Assembly: GCF_026745355.1 (NCBI RefSeq)
Contig: NC_079202.1
Coordinates: forward strand, 9,250,929 to 9,314,928
Reading direction: 5' to 3'
DNA from: Beta vulgaris subsp. vulgaris
Taxonomy: Eukaryota > Streptophyta > Magnoliopsida > Caryophyllales > Amaranthaceae
Length of the DNA stretch: 64,000 nt
The notes beneath the pieces are model-generated. The model was given only the letters and a program-made list of their open reading frames with translations. It did not search any database and was not told where the DNA came from. Each line of letters opens with the position of its first letter. Within the stretch, counting starts at the first letter, position 1. Below are positions 22,437 through 33,332 of this stretch, piece after piece. A program made the position numbers and the translations under genes.

Positions 22437-23083
22437 TAATTGGTCTCAACACCCTACACTATAGTGTGGGTGCAGCAAAGAGCCACAATTATGGCTTATA
22501 GCCAGAACACCCGAAGTACGGACATGGGTTCAGTCCGTACCATAAATGAGGTTGGTGCTCAGGATTCTCACTGGATTCTCTCCCCTTCCTTATTTTTTTC
22601 TTTTTTAACCCTAATTTCCTTACTCAAACAAAAAAAGGCATGTGCCTTCATTTTTTCCTTCCTCAGTTGAACAAAAAGACTTTCTTCCCTAAATTCCTTA
22701 TTACTTTCCCAAATTCACTCTTTCTTCTGAAATGAACCCTTCTGAAGACTGAAATCCACATAACAATAGTTAGCTCAACTTCATCTTCAAGTTTCAACAA
22801 GAACTCCAATACTTGTTTAGGTAATGGTAGGATTTACTATCGACATCGATTGTCTGCAGTAGTCCAAACTATTTAAAAGTTCAACCACGATCAAGGAAAA
22901 CGCCTCTATGGCTGCCCAATATCTAGCACTCGACAAATAGCCGGTGAGAATTTGGATCACTGACCTTATTTATGGTACGTACTGCACCCACGTCCGTACT
23001 TTGGAGTGTTCTAGCTATAAGTCTTACTTAGGGCTATTTGGTACACCAACGCTATAGTTTAGGGTGTTGAGGCCAATTTTGCT
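22437..23083. mobile_element. Long-TIR Mutator-like (possible Pack-MULE) element
   Basis: An inverted repeat of about 125 bp lies at 22441-22565 and 22955-23083. Matching landmarks are CTCAACACCCTA...CTATAG at the outer edge, CTTATAGC.AGAACAC in the middle, and AGTACGGAC.TGGGT and GTACCATAAAT on the inner side. Long TIRs around a short unrelated core are typical of Mutator-like elements. The core (22570-22950) is pyrimidine-rich and looks like a captured 5'-UTR/exon stretch rather than transposase. I could not fix a 9-bp duplication, so the ends are good to a few bases only. Confidence 0.6.
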
Positions 23084-23445
23084 AACAAATAAAGACAATA
23101 TAATTTTGAAAAGAATTTACTTCATTAGTCTGAATTTTAATTTTGTATCTTTTAGTATTTTAAAAAAATTGATTATAAGTTGTATGTATAACTAGAACAT
23201 GATTTTGTTGATTAACTTTTATTAAAGAAGTTGGTTGGTTTCTATGTATGAAATAATATTATTTTATATCTTTCTTTTAAATTAAAAGCTCTATGTAGGC
23301 ATAAATAAAATTTTTGAGGTATAAGTGTGTTATAGGAGATCGAACTAAAATGAGTAGAACAACGAAGTTTTAAAATTTATAAGCATGATTTTTCCCTTTC
23401 CAAGTTATTTTGCAAACAACAATTGTGGCATTATATATTGAAGAG

Positions 23446-24262
23446 CAGGGGCGGATCCAGGATTTCGAATTTGGTGGGGCACCAAAAAATCATAATATCA
23501 TATTTTAAAACAATGCAACACTTTAATCTTCACAACCTTAATAAATAATATTAAGTATTCAATACTATCTCCATTTTTAGTATATTTAACATATTGACTT
23601 TCACATTCATCAGCAGATGCAACTTTTATTTCAATTTGTTACTAAAGTTTATAAAAAGCTGATATAAATTTTTTTAATGTAAATAGAAATCAAAACAAAA
23701 TTTTAAATAGTAAAATTTATTTTTAAGTATTTGCAAATAAATTTTGGTCATAATTAATATATTTTAATAATGTCGAAAGTTAAATGGTTGCATTTATTTG
23801 TAAATGAAAGAAGAAGTAATCGTTATATCACAAACAAAAAAAATGGTTAAAATTAGAGGTAGAATTCAGGGAGATGGATACTATTTAAAATATGAAATGA
23901 AGATTCAAAATGGAGAAGAAAAAAAATGCTACAATAGAGAAGAGAAAGAGTAAGAAGTAAAAAAGGAAAAAAAAAACAAAAGCAAATAAGAAAGAAAAGG
24001 AAAAAAAGAAAAGAAAAGAAAGGAACAAAAAAAAAAACAAACAAAAAGTGAAGGTTGGGGAGTCGAACCTGAGGCGGCAGCAACAACAATATTTTATGAA
24101 ACTAAGAGAACTACTGGACCAAGTTGCACTATATGTTATTTTTTGCGTGCGTTTAAATGTTAACCTATTGTAAAAATCTATTTGACCGTTAAAAGTAAAA
24201 AGAATCCGATTTTTTTTTGGTGGGGCACGTGCCACCCAGGACCCTTAATAGGTCCGCCCCTG
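23446..24262. mobile_element. hAT-type MITE, 817 bp, 8-bp TSD
   Basis: The ends CAGGGGCGGATCCAGGA and GGTCCGCCCCTG form a terminal inverted repeat, with a GTGGGGCAC motif inside both arms. A perfect 8-bp direct duplication TTGAAGAG flanks it (23438-23445, 24263-24270), which is diagnostic of hAT. The interior is AT-rich, with a purine tract at 23910-24050, and has no transposase. Confidence 0.8.
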
Positions 24263-24270
24263 TTGAAGAG

Positions 24271-25146
24271 GTGTTATATGATCTACCTTATTAACATGAG
24301 GTTGTGACTTAAAGCATGCTTACATCTACTTACTTTGTTAGCATGTACTTATATATGCATATATATGATGATATGACGTCGTGATATTTGCGAAGAAGAG
24401 GGTGACATGTAGCAAGTTTTCCCCATACATTGTAATAATATATATTGATATTGATACGATCGCCCAAAGTTCTTACCTTATGCAAACTGTTGTGATTCTA
24501 TAAGTTTCTCACATCAGGCCAAGATATGTAACAAAAAGTAACAACAAAATGAGGCCGGCCATAGGAGTTGATATTTTATCGCCGATTCCGTGGTCTTTTA
24601 TAGGGTACCATTACATCCATTCGTATATTTCAAGCGTTATATTGCTCACGAAAATGGAGGTCTTTGTAACATACTTCACCCCCTCCAATAGATCATACTT
24701 CCATTCTCTTAAACTCACTGAAATTCTCCATAATTCTTAACTCTCTACTATCTTTACCATAATTCATTTTGTTTAGTCCAAAAATTGCCCAAGGGATAAT
24801 ATTTGATTAGGACATCGATAACTAGATTAAAACAATATAAATGGGAATAACTTATCAGTTAATTATCCTTTGTGTATAGTTTAAAATAAAAAAGATTCAC
24901 ATTTTTAGGAACCCAACCCTATGAAAATGATTAGAAATGGGTATAAATTATGGTTATGATGGTGATATAGGCCTAACTATATGCATATGCAGATGTGGAC
25001 TGGACTAGACAAGACTATGCAAGCAGAATGGACTAGACTTTGAACTTACAGGTGAGCAAGCAGACTAAATTCAAAAGGATTTCATATGCTAGCTTCACTA
25101 GACTTAGGGGGGATTGGCTTCGCTAGACTCGATGATTTGGGGTTGC
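24271..25146. other. Intergenic, no gene recognised
   Basis: Moderately AT-rich sequence. Around 24990-25140 there are several GACTAGACT-like short repeats ('tggactagac', 'tagacttagg', 'ctagactcga'), which look like degenerate simple-repeat expansion rather than a gene. Confidence 0.4.
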
Positions 25147-26340
25147 TTGTAACAGCCTGCACTTCCAAGCTGCTAACTGATCACACTTAACATACACAAT
25201 TTCAATTAACACTTAATAAACCTCGAATAAAATATTTACTCGCGCAGAAACATAACCTTTTTACACGATCCTAGACCTGTGGGTTATGGACCCACAACAT
25301 AAAAAATTTAAAACCAATAACAGATTACATAATATCTTTCTCAATTCCCAAAACATTATAATATTTTATTCTCAAATAAGGATATATACTCCTAAATACA
25401 ATCTCTGAATAACTAATCTAATTATAATTTCATAACCAAACTCTTCCTTCTTGATACATTCCGAGCTTGCACCACGAACCTGCAATTACAGAAGAGAAAT
25501 ACAAAACAAACCAAAACTAAAACGAGCGAAAAGCCCAATTTCTTCACTTCAGTCTGTCAAAACGGTTTTGATTTACAAACGTTTTTCATATAAGAAACTA
25601 ACTTGGTAATTTTTTGGAAAATAATTTATCTCTTAAATATATCGCTGGCATAGCTCAATCACTTTACAAAAAAGTCTAGCAAGTAACGACTTATAACATA
25701 ACATAATATTCAACCTTTTCTGGTCTTAACTGCACTTATATCTCGATGATTTTTCTTCACCTGTAACTTGCCCACTTTTCATATCAATTCATAAGCTAAG
25801 CCAGCTAAATCAATAGAGAAATCATTTTATCATCATTATACTCAAATCATATTCCAAGAAACACAAATATTTTCGGACACCTCCAATAACAAAACAAGAT
25901 CATATTCCACAAATCCGCACATGAAGATGCATCTATAACATGGCGATGACTATAAACGATATATGATATCTAAAAATCAATATAACACACGCACATATAT
26001 TTAAATAGATTTTGCTGAATATAAATCTTAACTTGATAAGATACTCATGAAAATAAACCCAAGAACATTTATACACAACCTCCAAGAATCATAACTTAAT
26101 CTCCATCTTGAACTCCATAAATTATGTCCATGAACATATCAACAACAATAAAAAGAATTAGAACCTACACATGATTTTCCTATATGGAACCTAATGTACT
26201 TTTATATGAATATGATCCTCTCATCCTCGTGTCTTTTATTTAATCTCAAGTATTTAAACAAATTCATCTTACTCTCTACACACTAGCTTTAATTTCATCC
26301 ATAATAGAAGTCATCAATATCCATTCTCAAACCAATCTCA
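25147..26340 (-). repeat. Possible LTR remnant of the TGTAACA... family
   Basis: It begins TGTAACAGCCTGCACTTCC and contains a CGCGCAGAAACATAACC block and 'ggacccacaacat', resembling the arrangement of the two LTRs beginning at 31389 and 62328. No GGTTGTTACA end is visible before the LINE fragment at 26340, so it is probably truncated. Confidence 0.3.
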
Positions 26341-26700
26341 CATGCTAACTCTAAATAACCCCAAGTTTGATTTATAAATGAATATTGTCAAACAACAAAT
26401 TAATTTTTTTTGAGGGGAAACATCAAAGCTAGCATTAATCAAGGGACAATTGTCCATCAAAATATAAGGAGCCACTTCCAGAGGGGAATGGTTCTCCCAA
26501 ATCTGTTCCACCCCAAAAGGGGTTAGCTTAGCTAAATGATGAGCCACAAAGTTTCCATCTCTTTTCACATGAGACAAAGATAGAGAATAAAAACTAGTAC
26601 AAGTAGCTAGAATATTGGACAAAATATTATCTAAATCTATAAGAAAGACAACATTCTTCGAAAGCCTTTTAATAATTGTTTGACAATCCGCTCTAAAGGC
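26340..26700 (-). pseudogene. LINE 3' fragment: RNase H C-terminus
   Basis: Read on the minus strand from 26700: FRADCQTIIKRLSKN, then DNILSNILATCTSFYSLSLSHV, then KRDGNFVAHHLAKLTP, and a short tail ending in an ILMDNCPL-like motif. This is the same region as the C terminus of the LINE at 6265-10055 (compare ESDCLKLVNHMKK, RNGNKVAHHLAHWS and SFVIMDS), with a short A-run at its 3' end near 26405. Only the last 100 or so codons remain. It abuts the truncated gypsy LTR at 26697, so one of the two was cut by a deletion or insertion there. Confidence 0.7.
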
Positions 26701-27957
26701 GCTCTACAACCTTAGAAAAGAAAATTTTGATCAGGGTGAAAATTAGTTAAGCATGCCGAGAAGATAGAGCGGGCGCTCTACTCCCTTAGAGGGGGGTGCT
26801 CTCGAGCTAGGATATTTCCTCCCTTATTTCAGACCCCCTTAGAGCGGGCGCTCTAACCCACTTAGAGCGGGCGCTCTATACCTGTGCCGCCAATTTTATT
26901 TTACTTTCTTTCGTAATTCACTTAACTAACCTCCTCACTATAAAAGGGTGGATGTTAAGAGAGAGAAGGGGAGGAGACATCAAAGTTTTAATATTCAGTT
27001 AGTTCATCCCCTTTTAGAGAGAGAAAGTGCTACTTTTAGAGAGAGAAACTTGTAATTTTGCACATTTAAGCTAATATCAATTTAATTCCTTCATTTCATT
27101 TGATTTAGTAAGTCTGAATTACTTGTTTACAACATTTAATTCTAGCTTAGTTTTAACATAAAAATTTCATGCTTATGGTTGATTACATGATTTTTGCTCT
27201 TGATTCTTGATTTTAGCTTTACACTTGCATTAATCTTGAAATTTTGACAACATGTTCATTGTTCAATCCATTGTTGCTTCTTTTTCTTCTTCTTCTTTAA
27301 GATTTGCCATGAGTGAGTAATTTTCTAGCTGGAGGTATGAGTTGAGCTACTTGATGCTTCAATTGCTTAATGAATTTAGAGTGAAGTTGTGAGCAATTAT
27401 AACTCTTGATTCTAATGAACCTTAGTGAATAGCTTGATCACCTAGAATATAAGGGAATTTAGAGTGTATTTTTCATGCTAACGAGGGATAGAAGGTGTGA
27501 GAAAGTATTCTTGATGTTCTTAATTGAAACCTCAATTAAACTATATCATAGCGAGAGCTAGGTTAAGGATAATTGAGAGGATCTGAACAACTTGGGAAAG
27601 AATCTTAGAATAATATAAATCAAGATTAAGAGTGCTTAACTGCAAGCAAATTCATTCAAGATTCTATATCAATTGAAGTGTTAATTAATAAGGCTCATAA
27701 CCTCTAGTTCGTTCTTGATTGATAAATTCTCCTTTATTTGGTTGTAGTTGGTACTTGGTTAGGAACAATAGATTCACTCACCTTACTTGGTCTCAATCTA
27801 GTCTAGCTTTCACAATTGATTAAACTCACCTAATCATCCTTATCGTGGATCGATACCAAACATACCACTAGGCTATCTCTAGGGTCTATTTGGTTATAAA
27901 TTTTGTTTGTGTGGTGGACTTGCTAGCCCATAACGACCTAGTAAAAATCCCTCACCA
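26697..27957 (+). repeat. 5' LTR of the gypsy element, left end missing
   Basis: About 250 bp (26735-26990) closely match 60540-60800 in the second gypsy copy. The U3 part contains several AGAGCGGGCGCTCT palindromes, then a TATA box and an AGAGAGAGA leader. The long R/U5 ends near CCCTCACCA, just before the primer-binding site. The first part of U3, which in the other copy starts at 60136, is missing here. Confidence 0.75.
26939..26945 (+). promoter_or_regulatory. TATA box in the gypsy 5' LTR
   Basis: TATAAAA followed by GGG lies 5' of an AGAGAGAGAAGGGGAGGAG leader, so the RNA start is expected about 30 bp downstream. The second LTR copy reads CATAAAA at the same place (60756), a mutated box. 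Confidence 0.55.
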
Positions 27958-27977
27958 AATTGGCGTAGTTAAAGTGG
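27958..27977 (+). other. Primer-binding site of the gypsy element
   Basis: ATTGGCGTAGTTAAAG directly follows the LTR end. It resembles the TGGCGCCGTTGCCGGGGA-type site used by many plant Tat/Athila elements, but has diverged after TGGCG. Confidence 0.45.
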
Positions 27978-28118
27978 AGATACAATGGTTTATGTTTTTC
28001 AATTGTGTAAGAGAGTCTAGTTCCTTCTCAATATTGTGAATATTACTTTATCTTTTGAGTCTATTGTATGGTTTTTACTTGTTTGTGTGTTTTTATCCCT
28101 TTTGAGTCAAGTTAGCAT

Positions 28119-29700
28119 ATGCACCACAATAGATCTCTGTCCGTTACTCCTTTTAGCCCTGGGTTTGAAAGGAATTTTAGAAAGAGGCGAGCTCGAAGAG
28201 CTAGGAGTGTTGGTGATCCAAGTAATAGAAGTCTTAGTCCAAGATCTAGCCCAAGAACTCAATAACCTAGGATGGCTAGACCACTTAAGGAGTTAGGTAC
28301 CCCCGGTGCATTTGAGCCGACTTGTGAGATTCGACCCCCCACCACTAAAGCCAATGATTTCGAGATAAGACTGGCTTTGATGCAACTAATTGTGAGTCAT
28401 CCATTTTGCGGTATCAAGCATGAGTCCCCTCATAATCACTTAAAAGAGTTTGAGAAGTATTGTGACACCATCAAGGTGAATGGAGCTTCACAAGAGGACA
28501 TTAGAATAAAATTGTTTAAGTTCTCACTAAGGGGCAAGGCTATGGATTGGCTAGACAAGGAGGTTAAGACTAATTCTCTCACATCATGGCAAGAAGTGAC
28601 TTTGGCCTTTCTCCAACGCTTCCATCCTCGTAGGATGATGGCCGAAGCATGTGCTAAGATTCAAGGCTTCCATCAAAATCAAGATGAGACTCTATACGAT
28701 ACTTGGGAGAGGTTTAAAGAGTGTCAAAGAGAACGCCCCCATCATGGCATCCCTAAATGGCTCTTCTACCAAACTTTTTACGTTGGGCTATATCCTTCTT
28801 CAAAAATGAGCCTTGATGCCGGAGGGTCCATTATGAATCGCAATGAGGATGAAATTGAGGATATATTCTAAGATGTGGTCCAAAGCTACCATACTTGGCA
28901 AGAGGGGGAGAGAGAAGGCACAAAGCCAGACAAGGAGAAGGTGCAAATAGTGGAGTAAGGAGACATGGTGGAGAAGATCTTGGAGGGAATCAAAAGCATC
29001 ATGGACACGCCACCAAGCAAATCTACTCCGGGTGCATCCACTTCACTTGTTTCCAAAGGCAAGGCTAAGGTAACCCCTTCTTCTTACAATATGCCTAGTG
29101 GTACAATATTTTGCACTATTTGTGGAGAGTATGATAATTTAGCTTCTCATTGCAATCTCTTGAATAATGTCTCATATGTTGATCATGATGATGAATGCTC
29201 TGAAAATGATTTTGAGCAAGTTAATGCTTTGAGTAGTGACATGAGACGTAGAATGGAACATGGACCTAGGTTTGGGGGACTAATCATGGTCAAAGGAATA
29301 TGGGTCCTAATAATTTTCATGGCCACGGTATGGGAGTTGACTTCCATAACCAGGGGGCTTTTAGGGGGTACGGGAATTTCCCTACTCCAAATGCCTATGG
29401 TTATGGGGGTCAAAACCCATACCAATAAGGGAATTATGGTTATTAAAACCAAAGTTTTGGCAACTATAACTCTCCTAATGGAGGCCAAGGGAAACTTAGG
29501 GGAAATTTCAACCCCAATTATGGTGGGAACCACGGGAACATGGGGAGGAATACTAATCAATTCGCCACTTATGCATCATACAACCCCCTCCCGGTTTCAA
29601 CAACCGAATTGCCTATGTGAATCAAGGACCATTCAATGAAAATCAATTTGGTCAAGGTGTGAATCCCCCTTCCCAATTTCCTCAATCTTCAACCTCCGAC
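28119..29700 (+). pseudogene. Gypsy gag (capsid and nucleocapsid), broken
   Basis: A reading frame from ATG 28119 gives a basic Arg/Ser-rich N terminus, hits a stop just before 28272, and continues as a clear Retrotrans_gag domain to 28871. Capsid landmarks are HPFCGIKHESPHNHLKEFEKYC, LFKFSLRGKAMDWL and FHPRRMMAEACAKIQGF. After a stop at 28871 a further block (28965-29240) holds a zinc-knuckle-like CTICGEYDNLASHC in which the usual His position is Asn. Beyond about 29280 the frame slips repeatedly, but Gly/Asn-rich low-complexity sequence typical of the gag end is still visible to about 29700. Gag forms the cytoplasmic particle; this copy cannot. Confidence 0.8.
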
Positions 29701-29862
29701 CTTAGGCTTGACTCAATTGTTAGTCAAATGGCCCAAAACCAAACTCAAATAAAGATGCATGAGACCCAAATAACATAAATTGCCAATGCACTTAAAGGGT
29801 AATCATTCCAACCAACCCTACCTAGTCAAGGTCCAGAGCACTCAAAGCAAGTCAATTCAATT

Positions 29863-30665
29863 GTGACTAGGAGTGGGAAATTAGTTGGAAATGAGAGTGA
29901 TAGTGTGCCTATAGAGTCAAAGAAATCAAGCAAGGATGAGGGTGAGGTTGAGAGGGAATATGAGTCCACTAAAGATGAGAGTGAGAAAGAGCCTTCCAAA
30001 GAGAACCCTAAGCCAATTGAGAAGCCTAAGCAAATTGAAGTAGAGCCTAGACTCCCTTACCCCCGAGAAATTTGCTAGGAACAAAATGGATGTTCAATTT
30101 TGGAAAATTTCTTGAGATGTTGAAACAACTCCATCTTTCTATTCCATTCACCGATGCCATAAAGAAAATGCATATCCACTCCAAATTTCTTAAGGACATC
30201 TTAAATGGTAAGAGGGAGTGTGATAGCATTGAGACCATAAGCTTACCCAAGAATTGTAGTGCCTTGATTCAAAGGAAGATGCCTCCCAAACTCAAGGATT
30301 CAGGTAGCTTCTCAATTCCATGTGCCATAATAAGAATGCAAATTGAAAAAGCTTTGTGTGATCTTGGTGCTAGTGTTAGTGTAATGCCCTTGTTCGTCTA
30401 TGAGAGACTTAGCTTGGGGGACCTTTTGCCTACTAATGTCACTCTTCAATTGGCCGATCGATCTTTGAAAATGCCAATTGGTAAGATTGAGGATGTGCCA
30501 TTGAGAATAGGGAAGCATGTTTTCCTGGTGGATTTTATAGTGCTTGACATGGATGAGGATAAGCATGTCCCCATCATTTTGGGTCGACCCTTCTTGGCTA
30601 CCGCTGAGGCCCTCATTAATGTCAAGCATGGAAAAATCACATTCAAGGTGGGCTACTACCTTTGA
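29863..30665 (+). pseudogene. Gypsy pol N-terminus: acidic linker and aspartic protease
   Basis: A Glu/Lys/Ser-rich linker (29863-30078) leads into a retropepsin domain in a second frame (30072-30665). The protease shows SIPCAIIRMQIEKALCDLGAS with the catalytic Asp in DLGAS (codon at 30360), VMPLFVYERL, the flap-like region, and the terminal VPIILGRPFLATAEALI motif with the ILGR signature. It processes the Gag-Pol polyprotein. A DLGAS rather than DTGA site is normal for this gypsy group. The linker-to-protease frameshift and later shifts mean it is not expressed as a polyprotein. Confidence 0.8.
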
Positions 30666-30803
30666 TTTAAATGATTCCATGAAATATCCCTCAAGTTCTT
30701 TGAATGACAAGTGCATGAGAATTGACACCATTGATGGAATTTTTAATGATATGCATGACTTTTTCATTGGCACTAACAGTCCCTTGGAGAGTGTTCTTTT
30801 GAA

Positions 30804-31388
30804 TTGGCCAAAGATAGGTGCTCAAGCACAAGAGATGGTAGACATAGAAGCATGGATGGAGATGAAGCCCTTATTGAGGAAAAGCATGAGATGGTCGATG
30901 TGGTGCTAGGTCAAGAAGAAATTGTGCAAGCCCTCGAGGAGAAGCCACTCAAACGACCTCCTAAGGTAGAGTTGAAATATCTACCTTCCACTTTGAGGTA
31001 TGCTTTTCTTGGTTCCAAGGATACATTCCCCGTAATTATTAGCTCTTATCTCGATACTAAGCAAGTTCACAAGTTACTTGAAGTTTTGAGGGCGCATCAA
31101 AGTGCCATTGGCTATTCCATTGATGATTTAAAAGGAATTAGCCCGACACTTTTCATGCACCATATTGAACTTAAGGAACTTGCTAAGCCATCTATAGAGA
31201 GGCAAAGGAAACTCAATCCCTCTATGGGAGAGGTGGTCAAAAAAGAAATTTTAAAGCTACTTGATGCGGGAGTCATTTACCCCATTGTTAATTCTAGGTG
31301 GGTGGCTCCCGTACATGTAGTCCCTAAAAAAGGTGGTATGACCGTGGTGAGGAATGAGAGAGGGGAACTCATTTCCACCAGCACTACC
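30804..31388 (+). pseudogene. Gypsy RT, N-terminal part (interrupted at 31388)
   Basis: This frame reads LKYLPSTLRYAFLGSKDTFPVIIS, the pre-RT segment, then HQSAIGYSIDDLKGISPTLFMHHI and KKEILKLLDAGVIYPIVNSRWVAPVHVVPKKGGMTV, the opening of gypsy reverse transcriptase. It stops making sense exactly at CTACC (31384-31388), where the LTR insertion begins. The continuation, starting TGWRMCID, resumes at 42667 after the repeated CTACC. This fixes the insertion point within RT. Confidence 0.85.
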
Positions 31389-32049
31389 TGTAACACCCCG
31401 TCCTTCTACTACTAAGATACTAAACAATATCTAATCAAGAAGTACTAAAAAGACGTTAGCGAAAATAACGTCGGGACGTTTATGCTACTCTAAAACAGTA
31501 ATTAAAGATAATTCCTCAAACCAAAGTTTCATAGCTTAAAAAGGGAATTAATATCCGAGATCACATCATAGTTCTAAAATAAAGAAATATCCCAATTATA
31601 TCATATTATCAATCCAAAAACTATGAGACATGCAAGTCTCCCGATAATACTTAAATAAAACTAAATATCCTTGAAATCTATCCAAAAGTAAGTCTCTCTA
31701 TGGTCTACATAGAATTCATCTACCAAAAACAGTACTAGGAGCTTCTTCTCACTACAAACTCTCACTCTGCTAGCCCAAGCAGTCACAAGTCTAGCAGTCA
31801 GTTCCATTTGCAAGGATGTATTAAATAGTTCCACAGTCGGTGGGGAGTAACTAGCAGTTCTCCCAGAACAAGAGTGATCAAAGCACGATTCAGAATTAAA
31901 TTATTAAGAAAGGAAAATCATGCAATCATTACAACAATAGCATGCACCTAATCATAAAGCTCATAGGTAAAACATGTGATCATCAATAATAAGTAAACAT
32001 GATATAGTGAGTGAAACAATTCTAATATATATAAACACTAGGGGAAAAA

Positions 32050-32150
32050 AACAGAAGGGCTGCGCAAGAAGGGCTGCGCTTTTGATATAAGCGCGGCCCT
32101 ATTTTTGAAGGGCTGTGCTTTTTTCAAACTCGCGCAGCCCTACTAGCTGC
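32050..32150. repeat. CACTA left subterminal repeats
   Basis: Three to five copies of (G)AAGGGCTGCGC and its complement GCGCAGCCCT are arranged in both orientations. Such arrays are usually the binding sites for the element's TNPA-type protein. The array here is far shorter than the one at the right end. Confidence 0.7.
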
Positions 32151-32244
32151 TATTTTTTTTTCGATACTTCCTATGCATGCGCGCCTATTCTCTTTCATTC
32201 CCACTTTCCCTCTTTCACTTCTTACCCCAAGTTGTGCGAAAATA

Positions 32245-32475
32245 GCGAGCACCACCACCACTACTTTCCCTCTTTCTCTTCGAGTGTTGCACACCACCAC
32301 CACCACCACTACTTTGCCGTAATTCAGCACACACACCACCACCACTACTTTGCTCCACCCATTCGAACACCACAATTCGCACCACACTTTGCGCACCACC
32401 ACAATTCGCACCACCACCTTGCGCAGCACCCCCCACATTGTGCCCACCACCTTGCGCACCACACTTGCGCACACA
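32245..32475. repeat. CAC/CCA-rich simple repeat
   Basis: Runs of (CAC)n interrupted by TTTGC, TTCG and TTGCGCAC words. The His-rich open frame over this stretch is a by-product of the repeat. It lies between the subterminal repeats and the leader of the transposase gene. Confidence 0.7.
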
Positions 32476-32942
32476 CCCTTCTTAGTTTCTTCTCTTTCTT
32501 CTCTTCTCTTCTCTTTTCTTCTCTTCTCCACCATTTGAGTGGTTAATTAGGTATGGATTAATTTTGTTTTTAAGTTATTTTGTTTTTGTTAATTGAATTA
32601 AATGGTTAATGTGCAATGTGGGTTTTGTCAATTGTAGGAAGAAGAGGCTAAGGAAGGCAAGTAAAGTTCCAAGTATCTCTTTCTCTTCATTGCTCGTCGT
32701 TGGTGTTAAGAGGTAACTACTTTAACATGTAGACAAAGTTGATAATTTATTGATGTATATATGTATTTTTTATAATGTATATATATTATTTGTTGATATG
32801 AGATTGTATGAAAACGCAATGTGATTTAGCTATATATATGAAAATAACTAGTTGTTTGAATCATCATCATATATGCCTAGATACCCGTTCAAGACTTACT
32901 CATTAGGAGTAAGTCTTGAATAGTCCCCGGTTTGGGACTGTT

Positions 32943-33159
32943 CTTGGACGTTTGATCTCACTTAGGTGGTGAATGTGTGTCTTCTTTTCAATTCTGAGGA
33001 AAATCTTGGCTTATCGTTTCGCTACATTGTTCTCTGGGTACATATGTAGATAAGCAATTATCTACATTGTGTACTTGGAGAACTGTAGGGAAATGCTGCC
33101 GGATTTTCCTTAGAATTGAAAAGTTGGCATATATTCACTAGTGAGATTAGACGTCCAAG
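32943..33159. other. Long imperfect hairpin (about 215 nt) upstream of the CACTA transposase
   Basis: The left arm 32943-33005 (CTTGGACG..TGATCTCACT..., TTTTCAATTCTGAGGAAAATC) is complementary to the right arm 33101-33159 (GATTTTCCTTAGAATTGAAAAG..., AGTGAGATTAGACGTCCAAG). Pairing continues in the middle: GTTCTC..GTACA..GTAGATAA opposes TTATCTAC..TGTAC..GAGAAC. The result is a nearly continuous stem with a small loop around 33052-33058. A smaller palindrome AAGACTTACT.AGTAAGTCTT lies just upstream (32891-32918). The hairpin lies in the transcribed leader or first intron of the transposase gene and resembles a plant microRNA precursor in size. No mature product can be inferred from sequence alone. 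Confidence 0.6.
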
Positions 33160-33332
33160 GATGGGTTAGGTTGGAGTGATAAGGACCTTTGACTGCATGC
33201 ATACAATTGAACATGTGACTATCTTAGCTTGTTGTATACGTGTGTGATTTGAATATGTGAGTGTGTGTACTTTAATAATGATTGATGCATTATAATGAAT
33301 GTTGTGTTTAATTATTAGAGGTGGTCTTCTTG

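Noticed and set aside
23853..24235. Phe/Leu-rich open frames on the minus strand
   Set aside because: They come from an A/G-rich tract inside the hAT MITE.
28036..28296. Hydrophobic open frame that looks like a membrane peptide
   Set aside because: It overlaps the gag N-terminus in another frame; the gag frame from 28119 matches the family and this one does not.
32115..32546. His-rich open frame that could be read as a metal-binding protein
   Set aside because: It is an in-frame reading of a CAC-type simple repeat inside a CACTA element. Other frames and the opposite strand are equally open, and there is no domain or splice context.
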